The position numbers were made by a program, and so were the translations under genes. DNA of 64,000 nucleotides from Iphinoe sp. HA4291-MV1. Its GTDB lineage: Bacteria; Cyanobacteriota; Cyanobacteriia; Cyanobacteriales; Nostocaceae. The notes below the pieces were generated by a model. The model worked only from the letters and a program-made list of their open reading frames with translations, was not told where the DNA came from and ran no database searches. Shown in pieces: positions 16,906 through 27,332 of the stretch. The DNA lies in NCBI GenBank assembly GCA_019359415.1, contig JAHHHH010000005.1, positions 1-64,000 on the forward strand, given 5' to 3'. The first letter of the stretch is position 1, and each line of letters begins with the position of its first letter.

Positions 16906-18747
16906 ATGCGATCGCCGGCTCGAAAGCAACGACGCCAACAATTAGTCGAGAGATACGTTCTATCGCGCCGTACTATGCTGGCGCTAATCGGTCTAGTTTG
17001 TACCCCCGGCTTAGAAAACTTACTAGTAGGCGACACTCAACCCTCAAAACCCAGACCGCCCGCCAATCCCCACATCCCGACTTTACCTCAAAAAGATCCA
17101 TTGGCGACCCAACAAGAGCGTCAACAGCAGCTATTGGTAGCACGCCAAGAATATCAGCTGGTTTTTCGGCTACCGAACTCTGTCCGTGTGGCGACTTTAC
17201 CCCCCCAGGAGGTTTTTGATGTTGGGTATAACAATAATCGGGACATCTTAGCCCAGAAAGTTGCAGCGAATCAACAAGCGTTTTTTGGGAGTCCTAAGCC
17301 CTTTCTAACGCTAGAAGACTACGCTGCTGTCTTTAAAGTCCTGCCTTTACCAGATGTTGCCAAGACCTACATGAGCGACACTACATTTGCGCTACAGCGG
17401 CTTTCTGGTCCCAATCCAATGGAAATCACTAATGTTTTAGCACTCAATTACACTCTTGAGGAAAAATTTGGGATAACAGATGAAATTTTTCAAACGGTGC
17501 TGAATGCTGCACGTCCCGGAGGATACGTTAGCGAAACTCTCAACAGTGCTACTCAGGATGGCAGTCTGTTCGTCACCGATTATGCAATACTCGGTACCAA
17601 TACCGTTACTGCGAAAGAGAACCGATTTCTAACTGCCCCGATCGCGCTCTATTTTGCCGATCGCAGTCGCGGCGGTTGGCGCTTAATTCCTATTGCCATC
17701 CAACTGGGACAGGTGCCTAATGAAAGTCTGCTTTGTACGCCTGTGGATGGTGTGGACTGGACTCTCGCGAAGCTTATCACTCAGATGGCTGATTTTTCTG
17801 TCCATGAGTTGGTACGTCACTTAGGTCAGACTCATGTTGTTCTAGAACCAATCGCATTAGCTACTGTACGCGAACTAGCTGCTCGCCATCCCGTGAATGT
17901 GCTCTTAAAGCCCCATTTTGAGTTCACAATGGCAATCAATGCCCTTGGTGATCAGGTACTGATCAATCCGGGAGGATTTGTGGATATCATTTTGGGAAGC
18001 ACTCTTGAAAGCTCACTCAACCTTACAAATCTTGGTGTCTCAGAGTGTTTCAACAACTTCAGCAACTTTGCTTTGCCAAACAATTTACGAAAGCGCGGTG
18101 TTGATGACCGTTCTGTATTGCGAGATTTTCCCTATCGGGATGACGGGTTGCTTGTCTGGGATGCCCTAGAAGACTATGTCAGTCGATATGTCGGAATTTA
18201 CTACAGATCAAATCGAGATGTCCGTGAGGATTTCGAACTGCAAAATTGGCTACAAGCTTTACGGACACCCATTAGTGATGGAGGCTTTGGTATAGTTTCC
18301 CTGCCACCTCGTCTGACTAACCGTGACCAGTTGATTGACCTGCTGACACAAATTATTTTCACTGCCGGTCCACAACATTCAGCCATTGCCTGGATTCAAT
18401 ATCAGTATATGTCTTTTATTCCTAATATGCCTGGAGCAATTTATCGGAACATTCCCACAGTCAAAGGGATGGTTACCGACTCCAGCCTAACTAGTTTCCT
18501 ACCTGGCGTTGAGCCAACCTTCGCTCAGGTCAATCTCATGGTAGGGATTGGCACCAAGCGCGATCCCAAGGCATTTACAGATTTCGGCGTGAATAGTTTT
18601 CAAGATCCACGAGCCATTGATGTTCTTATCGGCTTGCAGGAGCGTCTAGAAGTGGTGGAAAAACAGATCGAAAAACGCAATAAACTCCGTTTGGAATGCT
18701 ACCCTGGCTTTCTACCCTCCCGCATGGCTAACAGTACAAGTGGATAG
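16906..18747 (+). CDS. Lipoxygenase-family protein with altered iron ligands
   Basis: The catalytic domain is recognisable from HELVRHLGQTH (His300, His305), followed by EPIALATVRELAARHP and LLKPHF, and from GPQHSAIAW (His491) and FIPNMPG. Lipoxygenases insert dioxygen into polyunsaturated fatty acids using iron held by three His, an Asn/His/Ser and the C-terminal Ile carboxylate. Here the position four after His491 is Ala495 where Asn is usual, and the protein ends NSTSG, so the terminal residue is Gly instead of Ile. At 613 residues it is a short, bacterial-type enzyme lacking the plant PLAT domain. The N-terminus is basic with a short hydrophobic stretch (residues 24-35). Activity is uncertain. 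Confidence 0.85.
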   Translation: MRSPARKQRRQQLVERYVLSRRTMLALIGLVCTPGLENLLVGDTQPSKPRPPANPHIPTLPQKDPLATQQERQQQLLVARQEYQLVFRLPNSVRVATLPPQEVFDVGYNNNRDILAQKVAANQQAFFGSPKPFLTLEDYAAVFKVLPLPDVAKTYMSDTTFALQRLSGPNPMEITNVLALNYTLEEKFGITDEIFQTVLNAARPGGYVSETLNSATQDGSLFVTDYAILGTNTVTAKENRFLTAPIALYFADRSRGGWRLIPIAIQLGQVPNESLLCTPVDGVDWTLAKLITQMADFSVHELVRHLGQTHVVLEPIALATVRELAARHPVNVLLKPHFEFTMAINALGDQVLINPGGFVDIILGSTLESSLNLTNLGVSECFNNFSNFALPNNLRKRGVDDRSVLRDFPYRDDGLLVWDALEDYVSRYVGIYYRSNRDVREDFELQNWLQALRTPISDGGFGIVSLPPRLTNRDQLIDLLTQIIFTAGPQHSAIAWIQYQYMSFIPNMPGAIYRNIPTVKGMVTDSSLTSFLPGVEPTFAQVNLMVGIGTKRDPKAFTDFGVNSFQDPRAIDVLIGLQERLEVVEKQIEKRNKLRLECYPGFLPSRMANSTSG

Positions 18748-18760
18748 TGGGACTTTAGAG

Positions 18761-19972
18761 CTACACATTCAATCGTTTTTTAGCAAATAAAATCTTTTCA
18801 AATTCTGCCACTGGTAACGGACAGCTAAAGAGAAAGCCTTGCATAGCATCACATTTATATTGGCGCAAAAAAGCAAGTTCTTGTTCCGTTTCCACGCCTT
18901 CAGCAACTGTTTGAAGATTGAGATTATGTGCCATTTGAATCAATGCTGTTGTAATGACTGCTTTCTGTGAGTCATTTGCAATATCTTGAATAAAGTATCG
19001 GTCTATTTTTAAAGTATGAATCGGTAATTGCTTTAAATAAATTAAAGAAGAATATCCGGCACCAAAATCATCAATAGCAATTTTTACACCGAAAGAATTG
19101 ACTTCTTTCATAGTAGAAATAGCTCTATTGATATCTTGCATAATGATGTTTTCTGTTAGCTCTAATTCTAAACAATCTGGAACTAAATTGTTCGATAATA
19201 AAAGATTAACTATTTTTTGACTAAAATTAGGTTGAATTAACTGATGTGCCGATAGGTTAACAGCTACACGTAAATCTGTAAATCCTGCATTGTACCAGAG
19301 TTTAGTTTGTTGACAAACCTTGTTTAAAACCCAATCACTAATAGGCAAAATTAAACCAGTCGATTCTGCTAAAGGAATCAATTCTGTGGGAGCAACCATC
19401 CCTAACTTGGGATGCTGCCAACGTAATAAACTTTCAGCAGCGATGATTCTACCAGAATGAATATCGACTATAGGTTGATAGTAAACCAGAAATTGTTGAA
19501 AATCTCTCTCTTCTATAGTACGACGCAAATACACTTCCATCATATGGAATTTAGGAGAGAAAATCTGCGCCTCAAATTTAGTACAGACTTGCTTTGCCAA
19601 AATTGCTTGCTTCGCTAAGCGGCTGGCGATCGCACTTAATAGTTCAGTACGAGTAAATGGTTTAGTAAGATAGTCATCAGCACCTAAATCCATGGCTTGG
19701 CGAAAATCCCCCCTAGCAGATTTGGCTGTGAGAAAAATAAATGGAATAGTTGCTGTGACTGATTCTTCACGTAATGCTGTTAGTACGCCATAACCATCAA
19801 TTTCTGGCATCATTAAGTCGCATAGAATTAAATCGGGAGTTTCAGAAACTGCTAGCTCTACCCCAATGCGTCCATTAGTAGCAGCAATAGTATCAAAATC
19901 TTCTGCTGCCAACAAATCTAGAATATTTTCTCGTACTAATTCTTCGTCTTCAATGACTAAAATTTTGGTCAT
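18761..19972 (-). CDS. Response regulator with EAL (c-di-GMP phosphodiesterase) domain
   Basis: The REC domain is at residues 1-120, with phosphoacceptor Asp52 in LILCDLMMPEIDG and Lys104 in LTKPF. The EAL domain is at about 155-400, where the signature reads ESLLR (residues 180-184) and IDDFGAGYSS follows. No GGDEF domain lies between them. EAL domains hydrolyse cyclic di-GMP, so this is a phosphorylation-controlled output. ESLLR in place of EALLR is a common functional variant. It lies 14 bp downstream of the large histidine kinase and is almost certainly its partner. Confidence 0.93.
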   Translation of the reverse strand: MTKILVIEDEELVRENILDLLAAEDFDTIAATNGRIGVELAVSETPDLILCDLMMPEIDGYGVLTALREESVTATIPFIFLTAKSARGDFRQAMDLGADDYLTKPFTRTELLSAIASRLAKQAILAKQVCTKFEAQIFSPKFHMMEVYLRRTIEERDFQQFLVYYQPIVDIHSGRIIAAESLLRWQHPKLGMVAPTELIPLAESTGLILPISDWVLNKVCQQTKLWYNAGFTDLRVAVNLSAHQLIQPNFSQKIVNLLLSNNLVPDCLELELTENIIMQDINRAISTMKEVNSFGVKIAIDDFGAGYSSLIYLKQLPIHTLKIDRYFIQDIANDSQKAVITTALIQMAHNLNLQTVAEGVETEQELAFLRQYKCDAMQGFLFSCPLPVAEFEKILFAKKRLNV

Positions 19973-19986
19973 GGTTTGTCTGGTGA

Positions 19987-22900
19987 TTATACGTGATTGT
20001 TTAATGGCAAAGTTACAGTAAATATTGTTCCCACACCGACTTCACTTTTGACTGTGATTTCACCACTATGGGTCTCCACGCACTTTTTTACAATTGCTAA
20101 TCCTAAGCCCGTGCCTTGGATGGTACCCACATTTGTCGCTCTATGAAAAGACTCAAATAAGTGAGGTAAGTCTTCTGGTGGTATGCCTATTCCTTGGTCT
20201 TGAATTGTAAATACTGCTAACCGCTCCTGAAGCGCTAGAGTAAATCTGACAGTACTACCAGTTGGAGAATACTTAATTGCATTCGAGAGTAAATTACTAA
20301 GAATATGCCCGAGCAATTTTTCATCCATACAGCATGGCATGGAATCATATTGACTACTAAAGTTGATTGGGTGTTGATTGTTAACATTCAGTTGTAATTC
20401 TTCCACCAGATAATGGCAGTATTCGACTAAATCGAAGAGTGCGGGTATAAAATCTAATTTTCCTGCCTCAGCTTTGCCAATAGTTAAGATATCGTTTAAC
20501 ATTTCAGTCATATGTTTGACAGCAGATTGAATGCGACGTAGGTGAGATAGTTGTTTTTCCTCTGTCCACCTATGACGGTAGTGTTCTAACAACTCTGATG
20601 AGGAAAGAATAGTACTTAAAGGTGTACGGAATTCATGTGAAGTCATCGAGACAAAGCGAGATTTCAGTTCATTAAGTTCTTTTTCTTTGTGCAGTGCAGC
20701 TTTTATTTCCTCTTCTAGTTGCTTGCGTTCTGTGATATCTAGCCAGTAACCGACAACTTCCAATGGATTACCAGCGTCATCATGCACAAGCTTTGCTTGG
20801 TCGTACATCCATCGATATGTGCCATCCTTATGCAAAAAGCGGTACTCGTGGCTATTTTGCCCTTGATCAATGAGTTTTGATACTGCAACAAACGTCTGCT
20901 GTCGGTCTTCTGGGTGGACATGGCTCTCCCAAAAGCTGAGATTTTCGATAAATTCCTGTGCTTCATACCCCAGCATGGCGATTACGTTTGCGCTGATAAA
21001 GGTAATGCTAAGGTCACCGTAAATTTTACGGCTATAAATGACACCAGGACTAGAAGAAAGTAAATATTGTAACCGTTCTTGCGAGACTAATAGCGCCACC
21101 TCTGCCTGCTTGCGCTCTGTAATGTCAGTTTGAATACCAATGTAATGAGTGAATAAACCATTATTGTCATAAACTGGAGAAATACTTATCTCATTCCAAA
21201 ACAGAGTGCCATCTTTACGGTAGTTACGTAAAACTACGTTGCAGCTTTTTCCTTGGGTCATAGCATGGTGTAGCTCGGTCATACCCAGTTGATTGATATC
21301 AGAGCCGTGGAGAAAACGCCAGTTTTTTCCAATCACTTCCGCGACTGAATAACCAGTGATTTGCTCCAAGGCTGGGTTAGCATATATGATTGGCGAGTCT
21401 GGCATCGTGACATCAGCAATCATGATGCCATTACTGCTAGCTGCGATCGCGCGATCGCGCAGTTGTAAACTTTCTTCTGCTTGTTTGCGTTCAGTAATGT
21501 CAGTATAGATACCCAGCGACCCTATAATTTTGCCAGTGGCATCTTTAATCGCATTACCACGCAGTTCTACTTGAAGAATGCGACCGCTGAGACTTTTCAT
21601 TGTCGTTTCACCACGCCAAGAATCTCCTCTATTGACAATGGCAAAGACTCGTTCATGCTCTACCATACTGGTATAAATAGCTGATAGTCCCCCAGAGTAG
21701 CGTAACTCCTCCAAGCTGTACTCGAATAATTCGACAAATGCTGGATTAAGGTAAATAACCTCACCTGTGCTGTCAGTCATACCTATAGCATCACAGGTAC
21801 TTTCTATAGCTTTGCGAAAGCGCACAAGTAACTCCTCAGCTAGTTTGCGCTCTGTGATGTCTTCAAAAGTGCCAAGAACCCCCATCACATTTCCTTCATG
21901 ATCATGAAGTGGAATTTTACTGATCTCCAGCCAAACTTGTTTGCCATCCTTTTGGAGGTGAGGAACGATAAGGCGATATTCGGGAGTATCGGTTTGCATG
22001 ACTCTGAGGTCAGATTCATGATAGAAGTCTGCTTCTTGTTTGTGAACTGCTAAATCATAGTCAGTCTTGCCCACAACATTTTCTGGACTCTCAAGACCAA
22101 CCATTTTGGCAAAGATGCGATTACAACCCAAGTACACGCAAGCTTTATCTTTCCAGAAAATACTTTGGGGAATATTGTCCATGATGAGCTGCAACATCTG
22201 TTGCGATTGCCTCAGTTGCTCTTCCGCGTACAAGCGATCAGTCATTTCAAAAATCAGCTGCCGATTCATTTCTTTGACAGCCCTTGTTCGTTCTTCAAAT
22301 CGCCTTTCTAGCTCTGCGTTTGTCTGCTTTAACTCTGCCTGTACCTGCTGTAGTGATGCTTCTGCCTGCACACGTTCAGTAATATCTATACAGCAGCCAA
22401 TGTAACCGATAAAGCTGCCATTAGATGCAAACCTTGGAACACCTATGTTGATAAGCCAACGATATTCTCCATCCGCACGCAAATAACGAAATTCATACTG
22501 GAAACGCTGATGGTTTTTGAATGCTGATAGATATATCTCCAAACAGTGCTGTTTATCTTCAGGATGAATTCTTTGTGTCCAACCTTCACCTAGCAACTCT
22601 TCAAAAGGTCGTCCTGTAAACTCCCAGCAGTATTGGTTGAGAAATGTACATAAGCCATTAGCATCATCCATCCAAATGAGTACTGGTACCTCGTCTGCTA
22701 GTTTACGGAACCGCTCCTCGCTTTCGCGCAATGCTTCAGTCGCTCTTTTACGCTCGGTAATGTCTTCGCTAACCCCAAAGAGGCGGTAAACTTCTCCCAA
22801 TTCACTTTTTAGGGGAATGGCTCGCGTCCAAATCCAGCGCTCCTCACCGTCAGGGCGGACAATACGATATTCTTGGCTGTAAAGATGACCATTTTCAAAA

Positions 22901-24045
22901 GTCGATCTTGTTGCTATGGTGCGATTGGCTTTGCCACTGCCCCTTGGGCAATCGCCCGTGTCACGCCCCAATCCTCCTTTGGAGGATTGGGGCGTAGGGC
23001 CGGCGAAGCCATCGCGATCTAGGGGATGGATAGCCTCTAAAAAGTCAAAGGACTCTTCATAGAGGCGATCGCGGCTACGTCCCCAAATTTCTTCGTATGC
23101 TTGATTTATATAAATAATTTTGTTCTGCTTGAGGTCTCGCACAAACAAAACTTGGTGAATGTTTTCTGCCAGTTGTCTGAAGAGTTCTTCACTTGACCGT
23201 AGCGCTTCTTCTGCTAGTTTGCGCTCAGTAATGTCCCTTTGTATGCAAACAAAATGAGTGATTTTGCCTTCTGAATAGGCAATTGGGGATATGTTGACCT
23301 CAACCCAATAGGTAGAGCCGTCTTTGTGGTCATTAATGAATTCAGTTCTAATTGACGAGCCATTCCCAAGCGCGGCGCGAATTCTCTCTATCTCGCTGCC
23401 AGAGGTTTTCTCATCATATAAAATAGATATATCTTTACCAATAATTTCACAAGCTGACCAACCGCTCATGCGGGTCAAGGCTTCGTTAACATAGACTATA
23501 TGCCAACCAAAGAAATCATGCAGTTCATGAGTTTCAATGATGGCGATCGCGTCGTTGGCATTGGCAACAGCTACCTCCAGCAACCCCCGTTGTACCTCAG
23601 TTTTGGTGAGATCGCCTGCTTGTTGTTCTAGAGCTTGACAAATACTTTCATAAGTGATTAGTCCAATGAGTTGATCTTGCTCATCAACTAGTGGTACAGA
23701 ACACAAATGATATTGGCGTAAAAATGACAGTACAGATACTACACTATAAACATTAGAGCGTTTGAGAGTGAGTACTGAAGTTTCCATGACTTCAGACACT
23801 TTAGCAGTCTGTAGGTTAACGTCTGAAAATAGAAGCTGCGATGCATCATGCTCTGTAAACCACCCTAGTATCTGTAGATTCTCAGCTATCAACACACACC
23901 TTGCCTGCGGTTGACGCTTCCTCATTAGAGCAATAACATCTAATAATGGTGTGTCAGGTGCAACACTCAGAGGAAAAAATTCAATTGCAGAATCTAAAGA
24001 TGGTAGTGAGATAAATTGAGCAAGGGCGTGCATAAATGTTTGCAA
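19987..24045 (-). CDS. Multi-PAS sensor histidine kinase with N-terminal CBS pair
   Basis: This 1352-residue soluble kinase has a CBS-domain pair (about 20-145), seven PAS domains, most followed by a PAC motif (ITERK), then HisKA with SHEFRTPL (His near 1135) and HATPase_c with NLLSNAIKYS, DQGIGIP and GTGLGLAIV. There is no transmembrane helix. The second PAS domain contains an in-frame insert of about 28 codons (roughly 22932-23016) with a perfect 14 bp-arm hairpin (22964-22994), a dispersed repeat. CBS domains bind adenosine nucleotides, PAS domains small ligands or light and redox cofactors. The specific input is unknown. The output is probably the EAL regulator just downstream. Confidence 0.92.
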   Translation of the reverse strand: MQTFMHALAQFISLPSLDSAIEFFPLSVAPDTPLLDVIALMRKRQPQARCVLIAENLQILGWFTEHDASQLLFSDVNLQTAKVSEVMETSVLTLKRSNVYSVVSVLSFLRQYHLCSVPLVDEQDQLIGLITYESICQALEQQAGDLTKTEVQRGLLEVAVANANDAIAIIETHELHDFFGWHIVYVNEALTRMSGWSACEIIGKDISILYDEKTSGSEIERIRAALGNGSSIRTEFINDHKDGSTYWVEVNISPIAYSEGKITHFVCIQRDITERKLAEEALRSSEELFRQLAENIHQVLFVRDLKQNKIIYINQAYEEIWGRSRDRLYEESFDFLEAIHPLDRDGFAGPTPQSSKGGLGRDTGDCPRGSGKANRTIATRSTFENGHLYSQEYRIVRPDGEERWIWTRAIPLKSELGEVYRLFGVSEDITERKRATEALRESEERFRKLADEVPVLIWMDDANGLCTFLNQYCWEFTGRPFEELLGEGWTQRIHPEDKQHCLEIYLSAFKNHQRFQYEFRYLRADGEYRWLINIGVPRFASNGSFIGYIGCCIDITERVQAEASLQQVQAELKQTNAELERRFEERTRAVKEMNRQLIFEMTDRLYAEEQLRQSQQMLQLIMDNIPQSIFWKDKACVYLGCNRIFAKMVGLESPENVVGKTDYDLAVHKQEADFYHESDLRVMQTDTPEYRLIVPHLQKDGKQVWLEISKIPLHDHEGNVMGVLGTFEDITERKLAEELLVRFRKAIESTCDAIGMTDSTGEVIYLNPAFVELFEYSLEELRYSGGLSAIYTSMVEHERVFAIVNRGDSWRGETTMKSLSGRILQVELRGNAIKDATGKIIGSLGIYTDITERKQAEESLQLRDRAIAASSNGIMIADVTMPDSPIIYANPALEQITGYSVAEVIGKNWRFLHGSDINQLGMTELHHAMTQGKSCNVVLRNYRKDGTLFWNEISISPVYDNNGLFTHYIGIQTDITERKQAEVALLVSQERLQYLLSSSPGVIYSRKIYGDLSITFISANVIAMLGYEAQEFIENLSFWESHVHPEDRQQTFVAVSKLIDQGQNSHEYRFLHKDGTYRWMYDQAKLVHDDAGNPLEVVGYWLDITERKQLEEEIKAALHKEKELNELKSRFVSMTSHEFRTPLSTILSSSELLEHYRHRWTEEKQLSHLRRIQSAVKHMTEMLNDILTIGKAEAGKLDFIPALFDLVEYCHYLVEELQLNVNNQHPINFSSQYDSMPCCMDEKLLGHILSNLLSNAIKYSPTGSTVRFTLALQERLAVFTIQDQGIGIPPEDLPHLFESFHRATNVGTIQGTGLGLAIVKKCVETHSGEITVKSEVGVGTIFTVTLPLNNHV

Positions 24046-24246
24046 TATCTAGTAGCACAAAATTGTTCTATATCTATGAAGTCATGTGTCGAACTATCTT
24101 CTGTTATCCTTATTCTTACGTAGTATATCAGTAATTTCTTGCGTAAATTTTCTGAAAGTAGTTGAAATTTATACTAATTTTTATCCGACTACATATTAAT
24201 GAGACTAGGCGTAGCGACAGCAGACTCTTTTCTCCCCATCACTCCT

Positions 24247-24373
24247 TAGAACACCGATTCAGTATTCACCAATTGTGACTAAAAAACCCGGTTTCTTCTA
24301 GTTGAGCCAACAAAATTTCGGTCTTCGGTGGTAACAGAAACCGGGTTTTTGGGATTAGTGAATCGGTGTTCTA
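24247..24373. mobile_element. MITE-like element with AACCCGGTTTCT core hairpin
   Basis: Terminal inverted repeats TAGAACACCGATTCA (24247-24261) and TGAATCGGTGTTCTA (24359-24373) enclose an inner inverted pair AACCCGGTTTCT (24285-24296) and AGAAACCGGGTT (24336-24347). No coding capacity. The right terminal repeat overlaps the stop codon of the GH10-like gene. The same inner pair recurs at 50926-50987 and 52892-52925 in different outer repeats. The rest of the 24046-24246 spacer shows nothing recognisable. Confidence 0.75.
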
Positions 24374-27145
24374 GGGATGCAACTGTACTCGTTCTCCGTA
24401 ACGCAATAACTTTTCTATCGTCGCAAGACGATTTTCCCAAACTCTAACTTGATACGGATTTTCCAGGGCTTGTAAACGCATCCATTCTCTAAATCGAGAC
24501 TGTAACTTCAAAAGCGACGTTCTCGCTGTTTCCAACTTACTGTTATTTGGGTCAATAGCCAGCTGATTTAAAGCACTTTGGACAACATCTGCTTGGGAGT
24601 TAAAAGTTGAAAGCGTTGTGGAAGGTATTCGCAGCTTGTTATTTTGCTGTGCCAACTTCCACTCGCTTTGTAAGGCAGTGTAACGGACAAAAGCAGCTTG
24701 AAAAGGTTGGCGGTGCGGAATGGGTTCTTTTTGTGCGTGTTGAGTGCTACCTTGAGTACGATTAAAGACTTTGTTGAGGTCGTTAGTGAAATTCTCTGCA
24801 GCAAACAAGGCATAACCCATAACAGGCAAATCTCTGAGCATTTGAATTTGATCAAATGCTCCGACTGTTTGCAAAGAAAGCAGGCGAATTCCTGGCACCA
24901 ACAGAGAAGAACCCAGTTGTGTAGCAGTTGTTATCCAAGGTTGTGCCAGTCGTTCAAAGCGCGGTGTATCCTGAGCATAAGTCATAGGGACAATTAAATC
25001 GATATCGCCACGCCTTGCCCAAACTTCCCAGTGCTGTTGCAGCTTTTGAACGCGTTCTTGTTCTGGAAGGGGAAACACAGCAGCCGACAAAATCAAGTTA
25101 GGTCGCTTTTTTCGCAGTCGCTGTGACATTTGAGCAACAAAGCTATCAATTTGCTGAGTGCGAAATTCTGTCCACTTTTGCCACAGTTGCCGTTCCCTTG
25201 GAGAAATCTTTACTGGATCTGTGCCAGTCATCTGCTGAAACTGCTCTCTAGCCGCTTCGCCATAACCATAAGTCCGGTTAGCAGCTGGGTCTTGGAAGGG
25301 GTAGCGAATGTAATCTAGTTGTAGACCATCCACGTCATAGCGACTAACAATTTCCTCGTACAAGTCGAGCAAATATTGCCGTACCTGAGGATTTGCCGGA
25401 TCAAAAAATGGTTTATTTTGTCCAGAAAGAATCATTTGACCACGATTATCGTAGCCTGTCCAATCAGGATGAGCAGCAAGCACTGGTCCTGGGTAATTAA
25501 GATTGATATTGAGCAGTTGATTGTGACGTCGATTGCCAGCAGCAAAAGCCCAAACCCAAGCGTGTAATTCTATACCTCGCTCATGGGCTAACTTCACCGC
25601 AGATGCTAGTGGGTCCCAACCGCGAACTAAAGGGTTTTGCTGAGGCGTAATTTTGCTGGGATAAATGGTGTAGCCAGCATTAACCGTTTCAAAAAATATA
25701 GTATTAATACCAGCTTGCGCTATCCGATCAAAAATCAGAGCGAGTCCCTGCTCGTTCCTCGCGCGGATAATTGTTCCTCGGTCGAGCCATATTGCCCTGA
25801 TTTCCGGTTGAGCCAATCTCTGATTCAGAGGAAACTGGTTCCACAAATTCGCTCTTGCCATCAACCATTGCTGACGAGCTTGAGCATAGTTTTTTTGTGC
25901 AATCAATTGCGGCAAGTTTTTCACAACTTCACGAGCACCATCTAAAGCTTGTTCTGCGCTAAGAACTGCTGCCCCAGGTCTTGTTGATGCCACCTGTGTC
26001 TGTTGCGTCTTTGTTAACGGTCGATTATCAGCATTTTCCGCAAGAACTCGTGCTGCTAAATTGGCACTCTCGACTCTACCAATAAGATTTTCTAGCTCGT
26101 GCTGAAAGGTAAGCGCTTCATCTCGGCTAATCGGTGCTTGTGAATTAGGTACAACATCAAACCGCACTGCTTGTTCAAGTTGGTCAATAGCTTCATCTGA
26201 TTTTGGAGGTGTGATATTAGGAACAGGTCTGGGTTGAGGAGCTGTGGCAATTTTGGGGGATGAGGGGGATGGGGAAGATGAGGGAGAGACTTCTAATTTT
26301 GAATTTTGAATTTTGAATTTTGAATTGTCTTGTCCTCTTGTCCCCGTCGCTGGAGCTTTAGCCACAGTGGTAGAGCAGGTTTGAGAACCTCCTGCTACTT
26401 TAGTTGGCGCAGTCGAAGACCTTTTTAAAAAACGGTTGACGGTAGTTTGTAACCAAGCACTATCTATCCCTACTGGTGAAGCAGCATCTACACCCCAGCG
26501 CCAGCCAAATAAGGTGGAACGCTCATTAGCGACTACTGCTGCTGGATTATCTTTGGCACCCCAAACAGCAGCAGTTTGAGTTGTGAAGTTATCAGCAATG
26601 ACGACGCCACCCCTAACCTCACCAAAGAGTCCATTTTGGTTTGCCCATTCTAAGAATTTTGCTTTTGGTGATGGTTCCAGCTTTTGTGGTTTATCAAGAC
26701 TGAATCCCCAATAACCGCCCAGAAGAGTTCGCAGTAGCTGCCGCACTCCCGATGCTGATAAACTCCCTACAGGACCGCTTGCAATTAAACGCCCTCCTTT
26801 GCTCATCCATTCTTCAAGAGCGATCGCTTGTGCTGGCGTTAATGACTCGACATTTGGCAAAAATAAAATTATGCGATCGCCCCAATCTGCTGCATTCTTC
26901 ACACTAGATAGAGGAATCACGCAATACTTCACCCCAGCCGCCTGCAAGCGGTTTGTTATTCCTGTCCACTGATTTGCATTTTCTTCACTGTGGACTATGC
27001 TCAACACTGGTTCTGAAGTTGTTGCAGTGGCTGGGAGAATGTTTCCTAAATTAAATATTAAATAATTTAAATTTAATATAAAAAATAATCCTAATTTTTG
27101 AATTTTCAATTTTATCTTTTTACTTCGTCTTTTCTGATTGCTCAC
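24371..27145 (-). CDS. GH10-like (DUF187/GHL10) family glycosyl hydrolase, exported
   Basis: The 924-residue product has a long basic N-terminus and hydrophobic segment (about 18-42, export signal), a DUF4350-like alpha/beta region (about 45-240) and a low-complexity linker. A helical segment follows, then a TIM-barrel of the family-10-like glycosylhydrolase group (IRAIWLDRG, GIELHAWVWAF, DGLQLDYIRYP, DLIVPMTYAQ; about 455-790). It probably acts on a polysaccharide or peptidoglycan outside the plasma membrane. The linker includes a TTTTGAA run (about 26290-26330) read as FKIQNSK. The stop codon TAG lies inside the terminal repeat of a MITE, so the extreme C-terminus may have been altered. Confidence 0.85.
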   Translation of the reverse strand: MSNQKRRSKKIKLKIQKLGLFFILNLNYLIFNLGNILPATATTSEPVLSIVHSEENANQWTGITNRLQAAGVKYCVIPLSSVKNAADWGDRIILFLPNVESLTPAQAIALEEWMSKGGRLIASGPVGSLSASGVRQLLRTLLGGYWGFSLDKPQKLEPSPKAKFLEWANQNGLFGEVRGGVVIADNFTTQTAAVWGAKDNPAAVVANERSTLFGWRWGVDAASPVGIDSAWLQTTVNRFLKRSSTAPTKVAGGSQTCSTTVAKAPATGTRGQDNSKFKIQNSKLEVSPSSSPSPSSPKIATAPQPRPVPNITPPKSDEAIDQLEQAVRFDVVPNSQAPISRDEALTFQHELENLIGRVESANLAARVLAENADNRPLTKTQQTQVASTRPGAAVLSAEQALDGAREVVKNLPQLIAQKNYAQARQQWLMARANLWNQFPLNQRLAQPEIRAIWLDRGTIIRARNEQGLALIFDRIAQAGINTIFFETVNAGYTIYPSKITPQQNPLVRGWDPLASAVKLAHERGIELHAWVWAFAAGNRRHNQLLNINLNYPGPVLAAHPDWTGYDNRGQMILSGQNKPFFDPANPQVRQYLLDLYEEIVSRYDVDGLQLDYIRYPFQDPAANRTYGYGEAAREQFQQMTGTDPVKISPRERQLWQKWTEFRTQQIDSFVAQMSQRLRKKRPNLILSAAVFPLPEQERVQKLQQHWEVWARRGDIDLIVPMTYAQDTPRFERLAQPWITTATQLGSSLLVPGIRLLSLQTVGAFDQIQMLRDLPVMGYALFAAENFTNDLNKVFNRTQGSTQHAQKEPIPHRQPFQAAFVRYTALQSEWKLAQQNNKLRIPSTTLSTFNSQADVVQSALNQLAIDPNNSKLETARTSLLKLQSRFREWMRLQALENPYQVRVWENRLATIEKLLRYGERVQLHP

Positions 27146-27332
27146 TATACACCCTCACTTTAGCAATTCAAAATTTGCTCATTCTTCAAAGTTCAAAATT
27201 CAAAAACTTAGTTATTAGTTTTTGAATCAAAACTGTATAGTCTTAACTGTTGTTTACATTAGACTACTTGCACTCATTCGTTTTCTTGGTGTTCTCTGCG
27301 CCTGGTGCGTCCTCTGCGCGAGAAAAAATTAT

